64,000 nucleotides of DNA, taken from the NCBI GenBank assembly GCA_963839535.1, contig CAWIVF010000004.1, forward strand, positions 1-64,000. The letters run 5' to 3'. The position numbers and the translations under genes are program-made. Of this stretch, positions 43,600 through 51,922 are shown piece after piece. The notes under the pieces were generated by a model that saw only the letters and a list, made by a program, of their open reading frames with translations, was not told the DNA's origin and ran no database searches. Source of the stretch: RHKX01 sp963839535 (GTDB taxonomy: Bacteria > Actinomycetota > Thermoleophilia > Solirubrobacterales > 70-9). The number at the start of each line of letters is the position of its first letter. Within the stretch, counting starts at the first letter, position 1.

Positions 43600-45230
43600 T
43601 GCGCCGCGATCAGCCACCAGTAGTGGGGCTGCCCGCCGGCGTGGGCCTCCGCCTCCACCCCGTCGGGGGCCATCGCCGCCGCCTGCTCCAGCGGCAAGGG
43701 CGCCCCCTCCCCCTCGATGATCGTGACGATCTCGGCGTCGTCGGCGAGCGCCGCGAGGGTTGCGGACAGCGTCGATCCGGCCCCGCCCCAGGCGCAGATG
43801 TCGGAGCCGACGAAGCCGACCGCGTCCCCGCGCACGAAGCGCCCGTCGGCGTCGTCGCGGGCCGCGGGGGCGACGGAGCCGACGCGGATGTCGGCGAGCG
43901 ACTCGCCGAGGCGCTCGGCGTTCTCGTCGACGCTCGCCGCCGGGTCGAGCTCGACCAGCACGGCGAGGCCGGCCTGCTGGGAGGTGCAGTCGAGCACGCG
44001 GGCCTCGCGACCGGAGAGCTCGACCGCGTGGCGGGCCGCGAGGATCACGTTGGGGGAGTTGGGCATGAGCAGCACGCCCTCGCTGCCGACGGAGTGGATC
44101 CCGGCGAGGAGCTCGTCGGTCGAGGGGTTCATCGTCGGCCCGCCGTCGACGACGATCGCGCCGAGCTGCTCGTAGAGGTTGCGCAGCCCGTCGCCGGAGG
44201 TGACCGCCACGACGCCGCAGCGCTCGCCGGCACCGAGGCGCAGCGCGCGCTCGGCCATCTGCTCGCGCATGTCGGCCTCGTCGACCTGCTGGATCGTGCC
44301 CGCTCCGTCGAAGACCGCGCGAGCCCGCTCCGGTTCGTCGGTGTGCACGTGCACCCGCAGCGTCCGCCGATCGCCGACGACCAGCACGGAGTCCCCCAGC
44401 TCGCGCAGCGCCGGCTCGAAGGACTCGCCCTCGAGATCGTTGCCGAGGACGATGAAGTTGACGCAGTAGCGGTAGCGGCTGTCGCTGTGCTGAGGCGCCG
44501 AGATCCTGGCCGGGGCCTGCTCGGGGATCTCGACCTGCGGCGTGTCCTCGCCGCGCAGCCCGGCGACGAGCCCGGCGAGGATCAGCACGAGACCGTGGGC
44601 GCCGGCGTCGACCACTCCCGCGTCGGCGAGCACCTCGAGCTGGCCCGGAGTCCGGCGCACCGCCTCCTCGCCGGCGCGCGTGACGACCTCGAGCACCTCG
44701 GCGAGCACCTCGTCCTGGCGCTTCGGCTCGAGGCCCGGCTCGAGGCGGCGGCTCTCGTCGGAGATGTGGGCGAGGTGCTGGGCGGCGGCGCCGGCCATCG
44801 CGCGGACCACGGTCAGCATCGTGCCCTCCGCGGGGTTGCGGACGGAGTCGTAGGCGGCGTCGGCGGCGCGGGCGAAGGCGGCTGACACGAGCACCGGGTC
44901 GATCAGCTCGCCGGGGCGGGTCGCGAGCTCCTCGGCGGCGCCGCGGACGATCTGGCTGAGGATCACGCCGGAGTTGCCGCGGGCGCCCATCAGGGCGGCG
45001 CGGGCGACGGCGTGGACGAGCTCCATCCGGTCGGCGGACTCGCCTCCCTCCGCCTCGATCCGGTCGAGCTCGGCGAGCACGGCGCGCATCGTCAGCGCCA
45101 TGTTGTCGCCCGTGTCGCCGTCGGCGACCGGGAAGACGTTGAGGTCGTTCACCTCGTTGCGGCGCGCCTCCAGGTATCCGTACGACGCCTCGACGACGCG
45201 GCGGAAGCGCTCAACTGAACGATCGGGCAC
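43596..45230 (-). CDS. DAK2/DegV domain fatty acid kinase-like protein
   Basis: 544 residues. N-terminal DAK2 domain: NDLNVFPVADGDTGDNMALTM (nucleotide and metal loop), ALMGARGNSGVILSQIVRG, VVDAGAHGLVLILAG; a central linker domain; then a C-terminal DegV-related domain (GVVAVTSGDGLRNLYEQLGA, GVLLMPNSPNVILAARHAVE, AVGFVGSDICAWG). This is the YloV/FakA architecture, in which DAK2 phosphorylates fatty acids bound to FakB. No FakB is adjacent. It sits between rpmB and recG, a position conserved in Firmicutes and Actinomycetota. Confidence 0.9.
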   Translation of the reverse strand: MPDRSVERFRRVVEASYGYLEARRNEVNDLNVFPVADGDTGDNMALTMRAVLAELDRIEAEGGESADRMELVHAVARAALMGARGNSGVILSQIVRGAAEELATRPGELIDPVLVSAAFARAADAAYDSVRNPAEGTMLTVVRAMAGAAAQHLAHISDESRRLEPGLEPKRQDEVLAEVLEVVTRAGEEAVRRTPGQLEVLADAGVVDAGAHGLVLILAGLVAGLRGEDTPQVEIPEQAPARISAPQHSDSRYRYCVNFIVLGNDLEGESFEPALRELGDSVLVVGDRRTLRVHVHTDEPERARAVFDGAGTIQQVDEADMREQMAERALRLGAGERCGVVAVTSGDGLRNLYEQLGAIVVDGGPTMNPSTDELLAGIHSVGSEGVLLMPNSPNVILAARHAVELSGREARVLDCTSQQAGLAVLVELDPAASVDENAERLGESLADIRVGSVAPAARDDADGRFVRGDAVGFVGSDICAWGGAGSTLSATLAALADDAEIVTIIEGEGAPLPLEQAAAMAPDGVEAEAHAGGQPHYWWLIAAQ

Positions 45231-45283
45231 GGGCTAGTTGTATCGGGGGCAGCGGCCCCTAGGCCGTGCGCACCCGGCGGGTA

Positions 45284-45476
45284 CTAAGCCGCTTTCGTGA
45301 CCTTTCCCGGCCTTCAAGCAGCGGGTGCAGACGTAGGCGCGCGTGGGGCCGGAGCCCTCGTCGATGCGGACCTTCTGCAGGTTGGGATTGAAGCGCCGGC
45401 GGGTCGCGACCATCGAGTGGCTTCGCGAGTTACCCACGGCGGGCTTCTTTCCACAGCTGTGACATACCTTGGCCAT
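45284..45476 (-). CDS. rpmB: 50S ribosomal protein L28 (one frame break)
   Basis: 63 residues once one G near 45298 is removed, restoring the normal ending CLKAGKVTKAA. MAKVCHSCGKKPAVGNSRSH and RRRFNPNLQKVRID match L28; Cys7/Cys10 and a later CTRC pair form the zinc site. Uncorrected, the frame runs 17 codons further into the leader of the DAK2 gene. Confidence 0.92.
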
Positions 45477-45515
45477 ACGGAGGCGGGCATGGTAGCTGAC
45501 GGGATCGTCAGGGCT

Positions 45516-45995
45516 TCAGCTGAGTTGCGCAGCAGGTGACATCCGCATCACCGCGGTGGCGGCGTTGCGGCCCTGATCGCGCTTGTCCCCGCCGGCGCGG
45601 GCCTCGGCCTGCTCGCGCGTGTCGCAGGTGATGACCCCGAACGCGCAGGGCACGCCGGTGCGCAGCGAGGTGTCCTGGACCCCGCGGGCGGCCTCGGCGC
45701 AGACGAAGTCGTAGTGGTCGGTCTCGCCGCGGATCACGACGCCGAGGCAGGCGACGCCGGCGAAGCGGCCGGTCTCGGCGGCGTACTTGGCCGCGAGCGG
45801 CAGCTCGAACGCGCCGGGGACGCGGAAGGTGTGGACGGAGGCGCCGCCGGCACCGGCGGCGGCGAAGGCCTCGTAGGCGCCGTTGACGAGCCGCTCGGCG
45901 AGGTCCTCGTAGAAGGTCGCAACGCAGATCGCCCACTCGCCGTCGGCGATGGCCGCCCGCTCCTCATCGGAGAACTCGGTCGACCGGGGCCTCAC
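45516..45995 (-). CDS. ribH: 6,7-dimethyl-8-ribityllumazine synthase
   Basis: 159 residues: WAICVATFYEDLAERLVNGA, VHTFRVPGAFELPLAAKYA, FAGVACLGVVIRGETDHYDFV with the catalytic His, and FGVITCDTREQAEARAG. It makes lumazine from ArPP-derived amine and dihydroxybutanone phosphate. GTG 45995 overlaps the ribBA stop (GTGA). Last gene of ribD-ribE-ribBA-ribH. Confidence 0.95.
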   Translation of the reverse strand: MRPRSTEFSDEERAAIADGEWAICVATFYEDLAERLVNGAYEAFAAAGAGGASVHTFRVPGAFELPLAAKYAAETGRFAGVACLGVVIRGETDHYDFVCAEAARGVQDTSLRTGVPCAFGVITCDTREQAEARAGGDKRDQGRNAATAVMRMSPAAQLS

Positions 45996-47317
45996 CCATC
46001 GCTCTTCTCCTCGGCGTCGCGCTGATGCTCGGCGTGGAGCATCTCGTCGTCCAGCGCGAGGCCCTGGTGATGGAGGATGTGGCCCATCTTGTCGCGCTTC
46101 GTGCGCAGGTAGTCCTCGTTGTGCGGGTTGGGGACCGACTGGATCGGCACCTGCTCGGTGACCGAGAGGCCGTAGCCCTCCAGGCCGATGATCTTCTTCG
46201 GGTTGTTGGTCAGGATCCGGATGCTGCTCAGCCCGAGGTCGGTGAGGATCTGGGCGCCGATGCCGTAGTCGCGCAGGTCGGCGGGCAGGCCCAGCTCGAG
46301 GTTGGCCTGGACGGTGTCCATCCCCTCCTCCTGGAGCTTGTAGGCGCGCAGCTTGTTCAGCAGCCCGATGCCGCGCCCCTCCTGGGAGAGGTAGAGCAGC
46401 ACCCCGCTCCCCTCCTGCTCGATCATCGCCAGCGCCGCCGCGAGCTGCTCGCCGCAGTCGCAGCGCAGCGAGTGGAAGACGTCGCCGGTGAGGCACTCCG
46501 AGTGGACCCGGACGAGGACGTCGTCGGCGCCCGCCACGTCGCCCTTGACCATCGCGACGTGGTGCTTGTCGTCGGTGAGCGCGCGGTAGCCGACCGCGGT
46601 GAACTCGCCGAAGGCGGTCGGCAGCGTCGTCGACACCACCCGCTCGACCAGCTTGTCGTGCTTGCGGCGGTAGGCGATCAGGTCGGCGACCGTGATCATC
46701 TTCAGGTCGTGCTGGCGGCAGTACGGCACGAGGTCCGGGACCCGGGCCATGGTGCCGTCGTCGTTCATGATCTCGCAGATCACGCCGGACGGATTGAGGC
46801 CGGCGAGGCGCGAGAGGTCGACCGCCGCCTCGGTCTGGCCGGTGCGCTCGAGCACCCCGCCGGGGCGGGACTTGAGCGGGAACACGTGACCCGGCTGGAC
46901 CAGGTCCCGCGGGCTCGACTCGGGGTCGATCGCGACCTGGATCGTGCGGGCGCGGTCGGCGGCCGAGATGCCGGTGGTGACGCCCTCGGCGGCCTCGACG
47001 GAGACCGTGAACGGCGTCTCGAACGGCGACTCGTTCTTGGCCGCCATCAGGTCGAGGCCGAGCTCCTCGCAGCGGTCCGGGGTGAGCGACAGGCAGATCA
47101 GCCCGCGGCCGTGGGTCGCCATGAAGTTGATCGCCTCGGGGGTGACGAACTGGGCGGCCATCGTCAGGTCGCCCTCGTTCTCGCGGTCCTCGTCGTCGCA
47201 GACGACGATCATCCGCCCGCGCCGGATCTCCTCCAGCGCCTCCTCGATGGTCGCGAAGGGGGACCGCGTGCTCTCGGCCGCGGCTGCTTCGGGTTGCGTC
47301 ATCTCGTCAGCTCCCAT
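45992..47317 (-). CDS. ribBA: bifunctional 3,4-dihydroxy-2-butanone 4-phosphate synthase / GTP cyclohydrolase II
   Basis: 441 residues. RibB domain (about 20-222): MIVVCDDEDRENEGDLTMAA, THGRGLICLSLT, QPGHVFPLKSRPGGVLERTG. RibA domain (about 225-420): HSECLTGDVFHSLRCDCGEQ (three Cys bind zinc), LSQEGRGIGLLNKLRAYKLQ, ILTDLGLSSIRILTNNPKK. It performs the two entry steps of flavin synthesis. The start overlaps ribE by 11 nt. Confidence 0.96.
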   Translation of the reverse strand: MGADEMTQPEAAAAESTRSPFATIEEALEEIRRGRMIVVCDDEDRENEGDLTMAAQFVTPEAINFMATHGRGLICLSLTPDRCEELGLDLMAAKNESPFETPFTVSVEAAEGVTTGISAADRARTIQVAIDPESSPRDLVQPGHVFPLKSRPGGVLERTGQTEAAVDLSRLAGLNPSGVICEIMNDDGTMARVPDLVPYCRQHDLKMITVADLIAYRRKHDKLVERVVSTTLPTAFGEFTAVGYRALTDDKHHVAMVKGDVAGADDVLVRVHSECLTGDVFHSLRCDCGEQLAAALAMIEQEGSGVLLYLSQEGRGIGLLNKLRAYKLQEEGMDTVQANLELGLPADLRDYGIGAQILTDLGLSSIRILTNNPKKIIGLEGYGLSVTEQVPIQSVPNPHNEDYLRTKRDKMGHILHHQGLALDDEMLHAEHQRDAEEKSDG

Positions 47318-47906
47318 CCTTGAAGGGTTGCAGGAGTCGTTCGGCGTAGCGGGCGAGCAGGTCCACCTCGACGTTGAGCCTGCGGCCGGGCGCCACCTCG
47401 CCCAGGGTGGTGCGCTCGAGGGTCTCGGGGATGAGCGAGACCTCGATCTCGCCTGCGGTGAGCCCGGCGACCGTGAGGCTGACCCCGTCGAGGGTGATCG
47501 AGCCGTGTTCGATCACGTAACGCTCGAGGCCGGCGGGCATGGCGATCCGCACGCGCTTGGCGAAGCCGTCCTCGGCGACGTCGACCACCTCGCCCGTGCC
47601 GTCGACGTGGCCTTGGACGATGTGGCCGCCGAGGCGGTCCGACGGGCGCATCGCCGGCTCGAGGTTGACCCGGTCGCCGGCCTCGAGGCCCCCGAGGGCG
47701 GTCAGGTCGAGGCTCTGGTTCATCACGTCGGCGTCGAACCCGTCGGGGCGCAGGCCGGTGGCCGTCAGGCAGACGCCGGAGACCGCAACCGAGTCGCCGC
47801 CGGCGAGGTCGGCCGCGAGCTCCGCGGCGATCGAGATGCGCGCGCCCGCCTCGTCGCGCTCGATCCGCTCGACGGTGCCCACCTCCCTGATCAGGCCGGT
47901 GAACAT
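47307..47906 (-). CDS. ribE: riboflavin synthase
   Basis: 199 residues: MFTGLIREVGTVERIERDE, two lumazine-binding barrels, GGHIVQGHVDGTGEV in the first half and SLTVAGLTAGEIEVSLIPET in the second. It dismutates two lumazines to riboflavin. It starts 2 nt after the ribD stop. Confidence 0.94.
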   Translation of the reverse strand: MFTGLIREVGTVERIERDEAGARISIAAELAADLAGGDSVAVSGVCLTATGLRPDGFDADVMNQSLDLTALGGLEAGDRVNLEPAMRPSDRLGGHIVQGHVDGTGEVVDVAEDGFAKRVRIAMPAGLERYVIEHGSITLDGVSLTVAGLTAGEIEVSLIPETLERTTLGEVAPGRRLNVEVDLLARYAERLLQPFKDGS

Positions 47907-47907
47907 C

Positions 47908-49041
47908 TCACCACTCCCGCATCCGCACGCGGGCCAGCATGTCCTCGCCGATCGGCTCCCAGGTCACGTCGAGGGCACGCTCCGCATCGCGCAGACGGGG
48001 GGCGCCGTCGCCCCCGAGCAGGGGCCTCGCCCCTCCCCCGCCGAGGAGCAGCGGGGCGAAGAACAACCGGAGCTCGTCGAGCTCCCCGGCGTCGCGGAAG
48101 GAGCCGGCCAGCGTGGCGCCTCCCTCCAGCAGCAGGCTCGAGACGTCGCGGCGCCCGAGCTCGCCGAGCGCGGCGCGGATCCGGTCCGGGCCCTCCCCCG
48201 AAGGGACGATCACCTCGATCCCGGCGTTCGTCAGGGCGTCGACGTTGCCGCTCGGCGCACCGGGGCCGGCGATGACGAAGACCGGGGCCTCGGTCGCGGT
48301 GCGGACGAGCCGGCTGTCGAGCGGCAGTCGCGCCGAGGAATCGAAGACCACGCGCGTGGGCTGGCGCACCGCATCGACGCCGCGGGAGGTGAGCAGGGCG
48401 TCGTCGGCGAGCGCCGTGCCGATCCCGACCGCGACGGCATCGAGGTCGGAGCGCCAGCGATGGACCAGCTCGCGCGCCGGGTCGCCGGAGATCCACTTCG
48501 AGTCACCCTCGGCGGTGGCGGTCCTGCCGTCGAGGGTGAGCGCCGACTTGAGCACGACCAGCGGGCGGCCGGTCCTGGCGAGCTTGCGGAAGGGCTGGTT
48601 GAGGAGCCGCGCTGCCGCCGCCTCGGCGCCCTCGGCCATCTCCACCTCGACGCCGCCGTCGCGGAGCACGCCCGGACCGCGTCCGCTCGCCTTCTCGGTG
48701 GGGTCCTCGGAGCCGATCACCACGCGCCCGAGGCCGGAGGCCAGGATGGCGTCGGTGCAGGGGGGCTGCCGGCCGTGGTGGGCGCAGGGCTCCAGGGTCA
48801 CGTACATCGTGGCCCCGCTGACGTCGGCACCGCGCTGGGCCGCGTCGGTCAGGGCCATCACCTCCGCGTGGGCCTCGCCGAGCCGCTCGTGGAACCCCTC
48901 GCCGATCACGATCCCGTCGGCGGAGACGATCACGGCGCCGACCATGGGATTGGGGCTGACCGCTCCTCTGCCGCGAGCCGCCAGCTCGAGTGCGCGCCGC
49001 ATGTGCACGCTGTCCGGTCGGGTGGCGACGTGGCCGTTCAT
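47908..49041 (-). CDS. ribD: bifunctional diaminohydroxyphosphoribosylaminopyrimidine deaminase / reductase
   Basis: 377 residues from ATG 49041. Deaminase domain: MRRALELAARGRGAVSPNP, GEAHAEVMAL (HAE), TLEPCAHHGRQPPCTDAI (zinc ligands). Reductase domain: VLKSALTLDGRTATAEGDSK and LLLEGGATLAGSF. TTG 49068 would add nine residues but lies in the dyad discussed at 49053-49068. First gene of the flavin operon; no FMN riboswitch was found ahead of it. Confidence 0.94.
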   Translation of the reverse strand: MNGHVATRPDSVHMRRALELAARGRGAVSPNPMVGAVIVSADGIVIGEGFHERLGEAHAEVMALTDAAQRGADVSGATMYVTLEPCAHHGRQPPCTDAILASGLGRVVIGSEDPTEKASGRGPGVLRDGGVEVEMAEGAEAAAARLLNQPFRKLARTGRPLVVLKSALTLDGRTATAEGDSKWISGDPARELVHRWRSDLDAVAVGIGTALADDALLTSRGVDAVRQPTRVVFDSSARLPLDSRLVRTATEAPVFVIAGPGAPSGNVDALTNAGIEVIVPSGEGPDRIRAALGELGRRDVSSLLLEGGATLAGSFRDAGELDELRLFFAPLLLGGGGARPLLGGDGAPRLRDAERALDVTWEPIGEDMLARVRMREW

Positions 49042-49052
49042 CGAAGTGTTGA

Positions 49053-49068
49053 TTGACTGGTCAGTCAA
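49053..49068. promoter_or_regulatory. perfect TTGACTG-N2-CAGTCAA dyad, TetR-type operator candidate
   Basis: Perfect 7-bp arms with a 2-bp spacer lie between the ribD ATG and a TAGAAT -10 (minus strand, 49074-49079), i.e. over the expected transcription start. The sequence TGACTGGTCAGTCA resembles operators of TetR-family repressors. No TetR gene is in the window. Confidence 0.6.
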
Positions 49069-49073
49069 CCGCG

Positions 49074-49079
49074 ATTCTA
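49074..49079 (-). promoter_or_regulatory. putative -10 (TAGAAT) of the rib operon
   Basis: TAGAAT on the minus strand lies 32 nt upstream of the ribD ATG and immediately next to the dyad. No convincing -35 was seen. Confidence 0.45.
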
Positions 49080-49162
49080 GCGTCGCACGGGCCGTTCTCG
49101 AAAGCCTCCGCGCCGGTGGCCGCCCGAGCGCCCCATATCCTCCCTCCGCCGCCAGTCGAACG

Positions 49163-49168
49163 AGGAGG
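49163..49168 (+). promoter_or_regulatory. strong Shine-Dalgarno AGGAGG supporting a CTG start
   Basis: AGGAGG lies 5 nt ahead of CTG 49174 in the antiporter frame. No ATG, GTG or TTG occurs in frame near this site, and the first later option (GTG 49270) would delete the first membrane helix. Confidence 0.6.
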
Positions 49169-49173
49169 CGACC

Positions 49174-50975
49174 CTGAGCGACGCAGAGCTGATCCTGATC
49201 GGCGGACTCCTGCTCGCATCCGGAATCGCCGCGGCGCTCGTCGCCGACCGGGTCAGGGTCCCGGGCCTCGTGCTCTTCCTCGGGCTCGGGATGCTGGTCG
49301 GGAGCGACGGCCCCGGCGGCGTCGACTTCAGCGACGTCGAGCTGACCAGGACCCTGGGGACGATCGGGCTGCTGCTGATCCTCTTCGAGGGCGGGTTGAC
49401 GGCGGGCTGGCGCGAGATCCGCCCCGTCCTCAAGACGGCACTCTCGCTCGGGATCGTCGGCACCCTGCTGACCGCCCTGATCGCCGGCCTGGCGGCGGCG
49501 TGGCTGTTCGACCTGAGCACGCTCGAGGGCCTGATCCTGGGCTCGGCCATCGCCGCCACCGACAGCGCGGCGATCTTCGCCGTCCTGCGCGGGTCGAGCC
49601 TGCGCCGTCGGCTGGCGCGCGCGCTGGAGGGCGAGTCGGGGATGAACGACCCCGTCGCCGTCCTCCTCGTCACCGGCTTCATCGCCTGGATCGAGGTGCC
49701 CGGCTACGGCGCCACCGACATGATCCTCGAGTTCGTCGGCGACCTCGGGATCGGCGCCCTCGTCGGGAATCCTGGTCGGGTACGTCGCGCGCTGGGTCTT
49801 CCTCCGCCTCGACTACCCGACCGGCGGCCTCTATCCGGTCGCCTCGATGGCCGCCGCGGGCCTCAGCTTCGGCCTCGCCGAGGTCGCGCACGGATCGGGG
49901 TTCCTGGCCGTGTACCTGACCGGTCTGGCGCTCGGCACCGGGATCGTCCCGGCGCGCCGCACCGTCACCGCCTTCCACCAGGGGCTCAGCTGGGTCGCGC
50001 AGATCTCGCTCTTCTTCCTGCTGGGGCTGCTGGTCCTGCCGAGCCAGCTCGACGACGTGGCGCTCGAGGGCATGGCGCTGGCCTTCGTGCTGATCTTCAT
50101 CGCCCGCCCGATCGCCACCCTGATCGCGACTCAGGTCGAGTCCTACCGGCTGTCGGAGCGGCTGATGCTGAGCTGGGCGGGCCTGCGCGGCGCGGTGCCG
50201 ATCTGGCTCGCGACCCTGCCCGGTGATCGCCGGGGTCGAGGGCAGCGACGAGATCTTCAACATCGTCTTCTTCGTCGTCGTCTCCTCGACCCTGATCCAG
50301 GGGTTCACGTTCGAGCCGCTCGCGCGGCGGCTCGGCCTGACGACGAACGAGCCGGCGCTCCCCCAGCCGCTGCACGAGACGGGGATGATCCAGGAGCTCG
50401 GCGGGGACGTCCTCGCCTATCGCGTGGAGGCGGGCGACGCGGCCCGCGGGCGGATGATCAAGTCGCTCGGCCTGCCGCGGGAATCGCTGGTCAGCCTGAT
50501 CGTCCGCGACGGCGAGGCCGTGCTGCCCCGCGGCTCGACGGTGATCGACGCCGGCGATGAGCTGCACCTGATCGTCCGCCGCGAGGGCAGGCGGGAGATC
50601 GCACGACTGACGCAGCTCTGGCGGGACGGGCCCCTGGAGGAGCCGGTGGTCCCGGCGATCGCCCTGCGCGCCTCGCCGCAGATCTTCTCGGTCCGCCCGA
50701 CCCGCCCCGAGGACGGCGACACCGGCGCCCCGACCACCGTCGCCGGCACGGAGGTCGCGATCGTCCTGCGCACGCGCAGCGACGTCCCCGCGGCGGTCGT
50801 GAACCTCGTCGACGGCCGCTTCGCCGTCACCGGTCCGGACCTGATCGCCGTCGGCGGCCGCCGCCACCTCGCCCGCTGGTGCGCCGAGCGGGCCGAGCGG
50901 GCCGCGAACTCGGATCAGGACCGCGCGTGGCTCCAGGAAGCCATCGGCGTCATCGATGCTCCAGCGCTGAGGTGA
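49174..50975 (+). CDS. K+/H+ (CPA) antiporter with C-terminal TrkA_C domain (two frame breaks)
   Basis: About 600 residues once extra bases near 49769 and 50222 are removed. Twelve or so helices: GLLLASGIAAALVADRVRVP, GLILGSAIAATDSAAIFAVL (the ATDSAA ion-site segment), RALEGESGMNDPVAVLLVTG, LSWVAQISLFFLLGLLVLPS, LMLSWAGLRGAVPIWLATLP. C-terminal TrkA_C-like domain YRVEAGDAARGRMIKSLGL to DELHLIVRR, then an extra ~100-residue region. This is the NhaP2/CvrA type that exchanges K+ or Na+ for H+. CTG start chosen by Shine-Dalgarno position. Confidence 0.85.
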
Positions 50976-50978
50976 AGC

Positions 50979-51650
50979 TCAGGTAGCGGAGACGGCCGAC
51001 GCGATCTCCGCGTAGGCGGCCGCCGGGTCCGGCTTGCCGAAGATCGCCGAGCCCGCCACGAAGAGGGTCGCCCCCGCGTCGGCGACGCTGGGGCCGGTGC
51101 TCGCGTCGATGCCGCCGTCGACCTCGATCGCGGCTCCCGACCCGAGCGCGGCCATCCGCTCGACCTTCGCCGGCGAGGCGGCGATGAACGACTGGCCGCC
51201 CCAGCCGGGATTGACGCTCATGCAGAGCAGCAGCTCGCAGGCGTTCGCGACCTCGGAGAGCACCTCGACCGGGGTCCCGGGGTTGATCGCGACGCCGGCC
51301 TCACAGCCGGCCTCGTGGATGGCGCCGACGAGGCGGTCGACGTGGGCCGTGGCCTCCGCGTGGGCGGTGATCAGGTCGGCCCCGGCCTTGGCGAAGTCGG
51401 CGATCTGCTCCTCCGGCCGCTCGATCATCAGGTGGACGTCGAGCGCGCCGCCCGCGTCGTGGACGAGGTCGGCGATGGCGGAGACGATCAGCGGGCCGAT
51501 CGTGATCGGCGGGACGAAGTGGCCGTCCATGACGTCCACGTGGATCACGCGGGCGCCGGCGTCCAGCACCTCGCTCACCTGCGCGCCCAGGCGGGCGAAG
51601 TCGGCGGAGAGGATCGACGGAGCGACCCGGCTCCCTTCCGGGAGGCCCAT
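50979..51650 (-). CDS. rpe: ribulose-phosphate 3-epimerase
   Basis: 223 residues of a TIM barrel: VAPSILSADFARLGAQV, VIHVDVMDGHFVPPITIGP (metal His and Asp), DVHLMIERPEEQI, CMSVNPGWGGQSFI, IEVDGGIDASTGP. It interconverts ribulose- and xylulose-5-phosphate. ATG 51650 shares a base with the upstream zinc-ribbon stop (TGATG). Confidence 0.95.
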   Translation of the reverse strand: MGLPEGSRVAPSILSADFARLGAQVSEVLDAGARVIHVDVMDGHFVPPITIGPLIVSAIADLVHDAGGALDVHLMIERPEEQIADFAKAGADLITAHAEATAHVDRLVGAIHEAGCEAGVAINPGTPVEVLSEVANACELLLCMSVNPGWGGQSFIAASPAKVERMAALGSGAAIEVDGGIDASTGPSVADAGATLFVAGSAIFGKPDPAAAYAEIASAVSAT

Positions 51651-51886
51651 CAGACCGCGCTCAGCATCGATTCGCCACAGCCCTGGCAGCGCAGGTCGGC
51701 ATCCTGGCTCATCCGCACGATCGTCTGGTGCGTCCCGCAGCCGGGGCACTGGGAGACGAGCTCGTATCGCTGCAGGCAGTTGACGCAGCGGAACCGGCCG
51801 GGCAGCTGCGTGGGCCGCAGCCACGGCTCGTCGCAGCCGGGGCAGGACGGCCGGCGCAGGGCCTCGGGCTCGGTGGCTGGGCTCAT
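51650..51886 (-). CDS. small multi-zinc-ribbon protein
   Basis: 78 residues with four CxxC pairs (CPGC, CVNC, CPGC, CQGC), i.e. two zinc ribbons. Apart from the ribbons there is no fold. Function unknown; it is locked in an operon between rsmB and rpe by a 1-nt overlap (TGATG) on one side. Likely nucleic-acid or protein interaction. Confidence 0.65.
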   Translation of the reverse strand: MSPATEPEALRRPSCPGCDEPWLRPTQLPGRFRCVNCLQRYELVSQCPGCGTHQTIVRMSQDADLRCQGCGESMLSAV

Positions 51887-51922
51887 GGCGCGATCGTAGA
51901 GGGCGCTCAGGCGCTGGGCGCC

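Noticed and set aside
49042..49173. FMN riboswitch ahead of ribD
   Set aside because: The conserved RFN blocks are not found in the gap.
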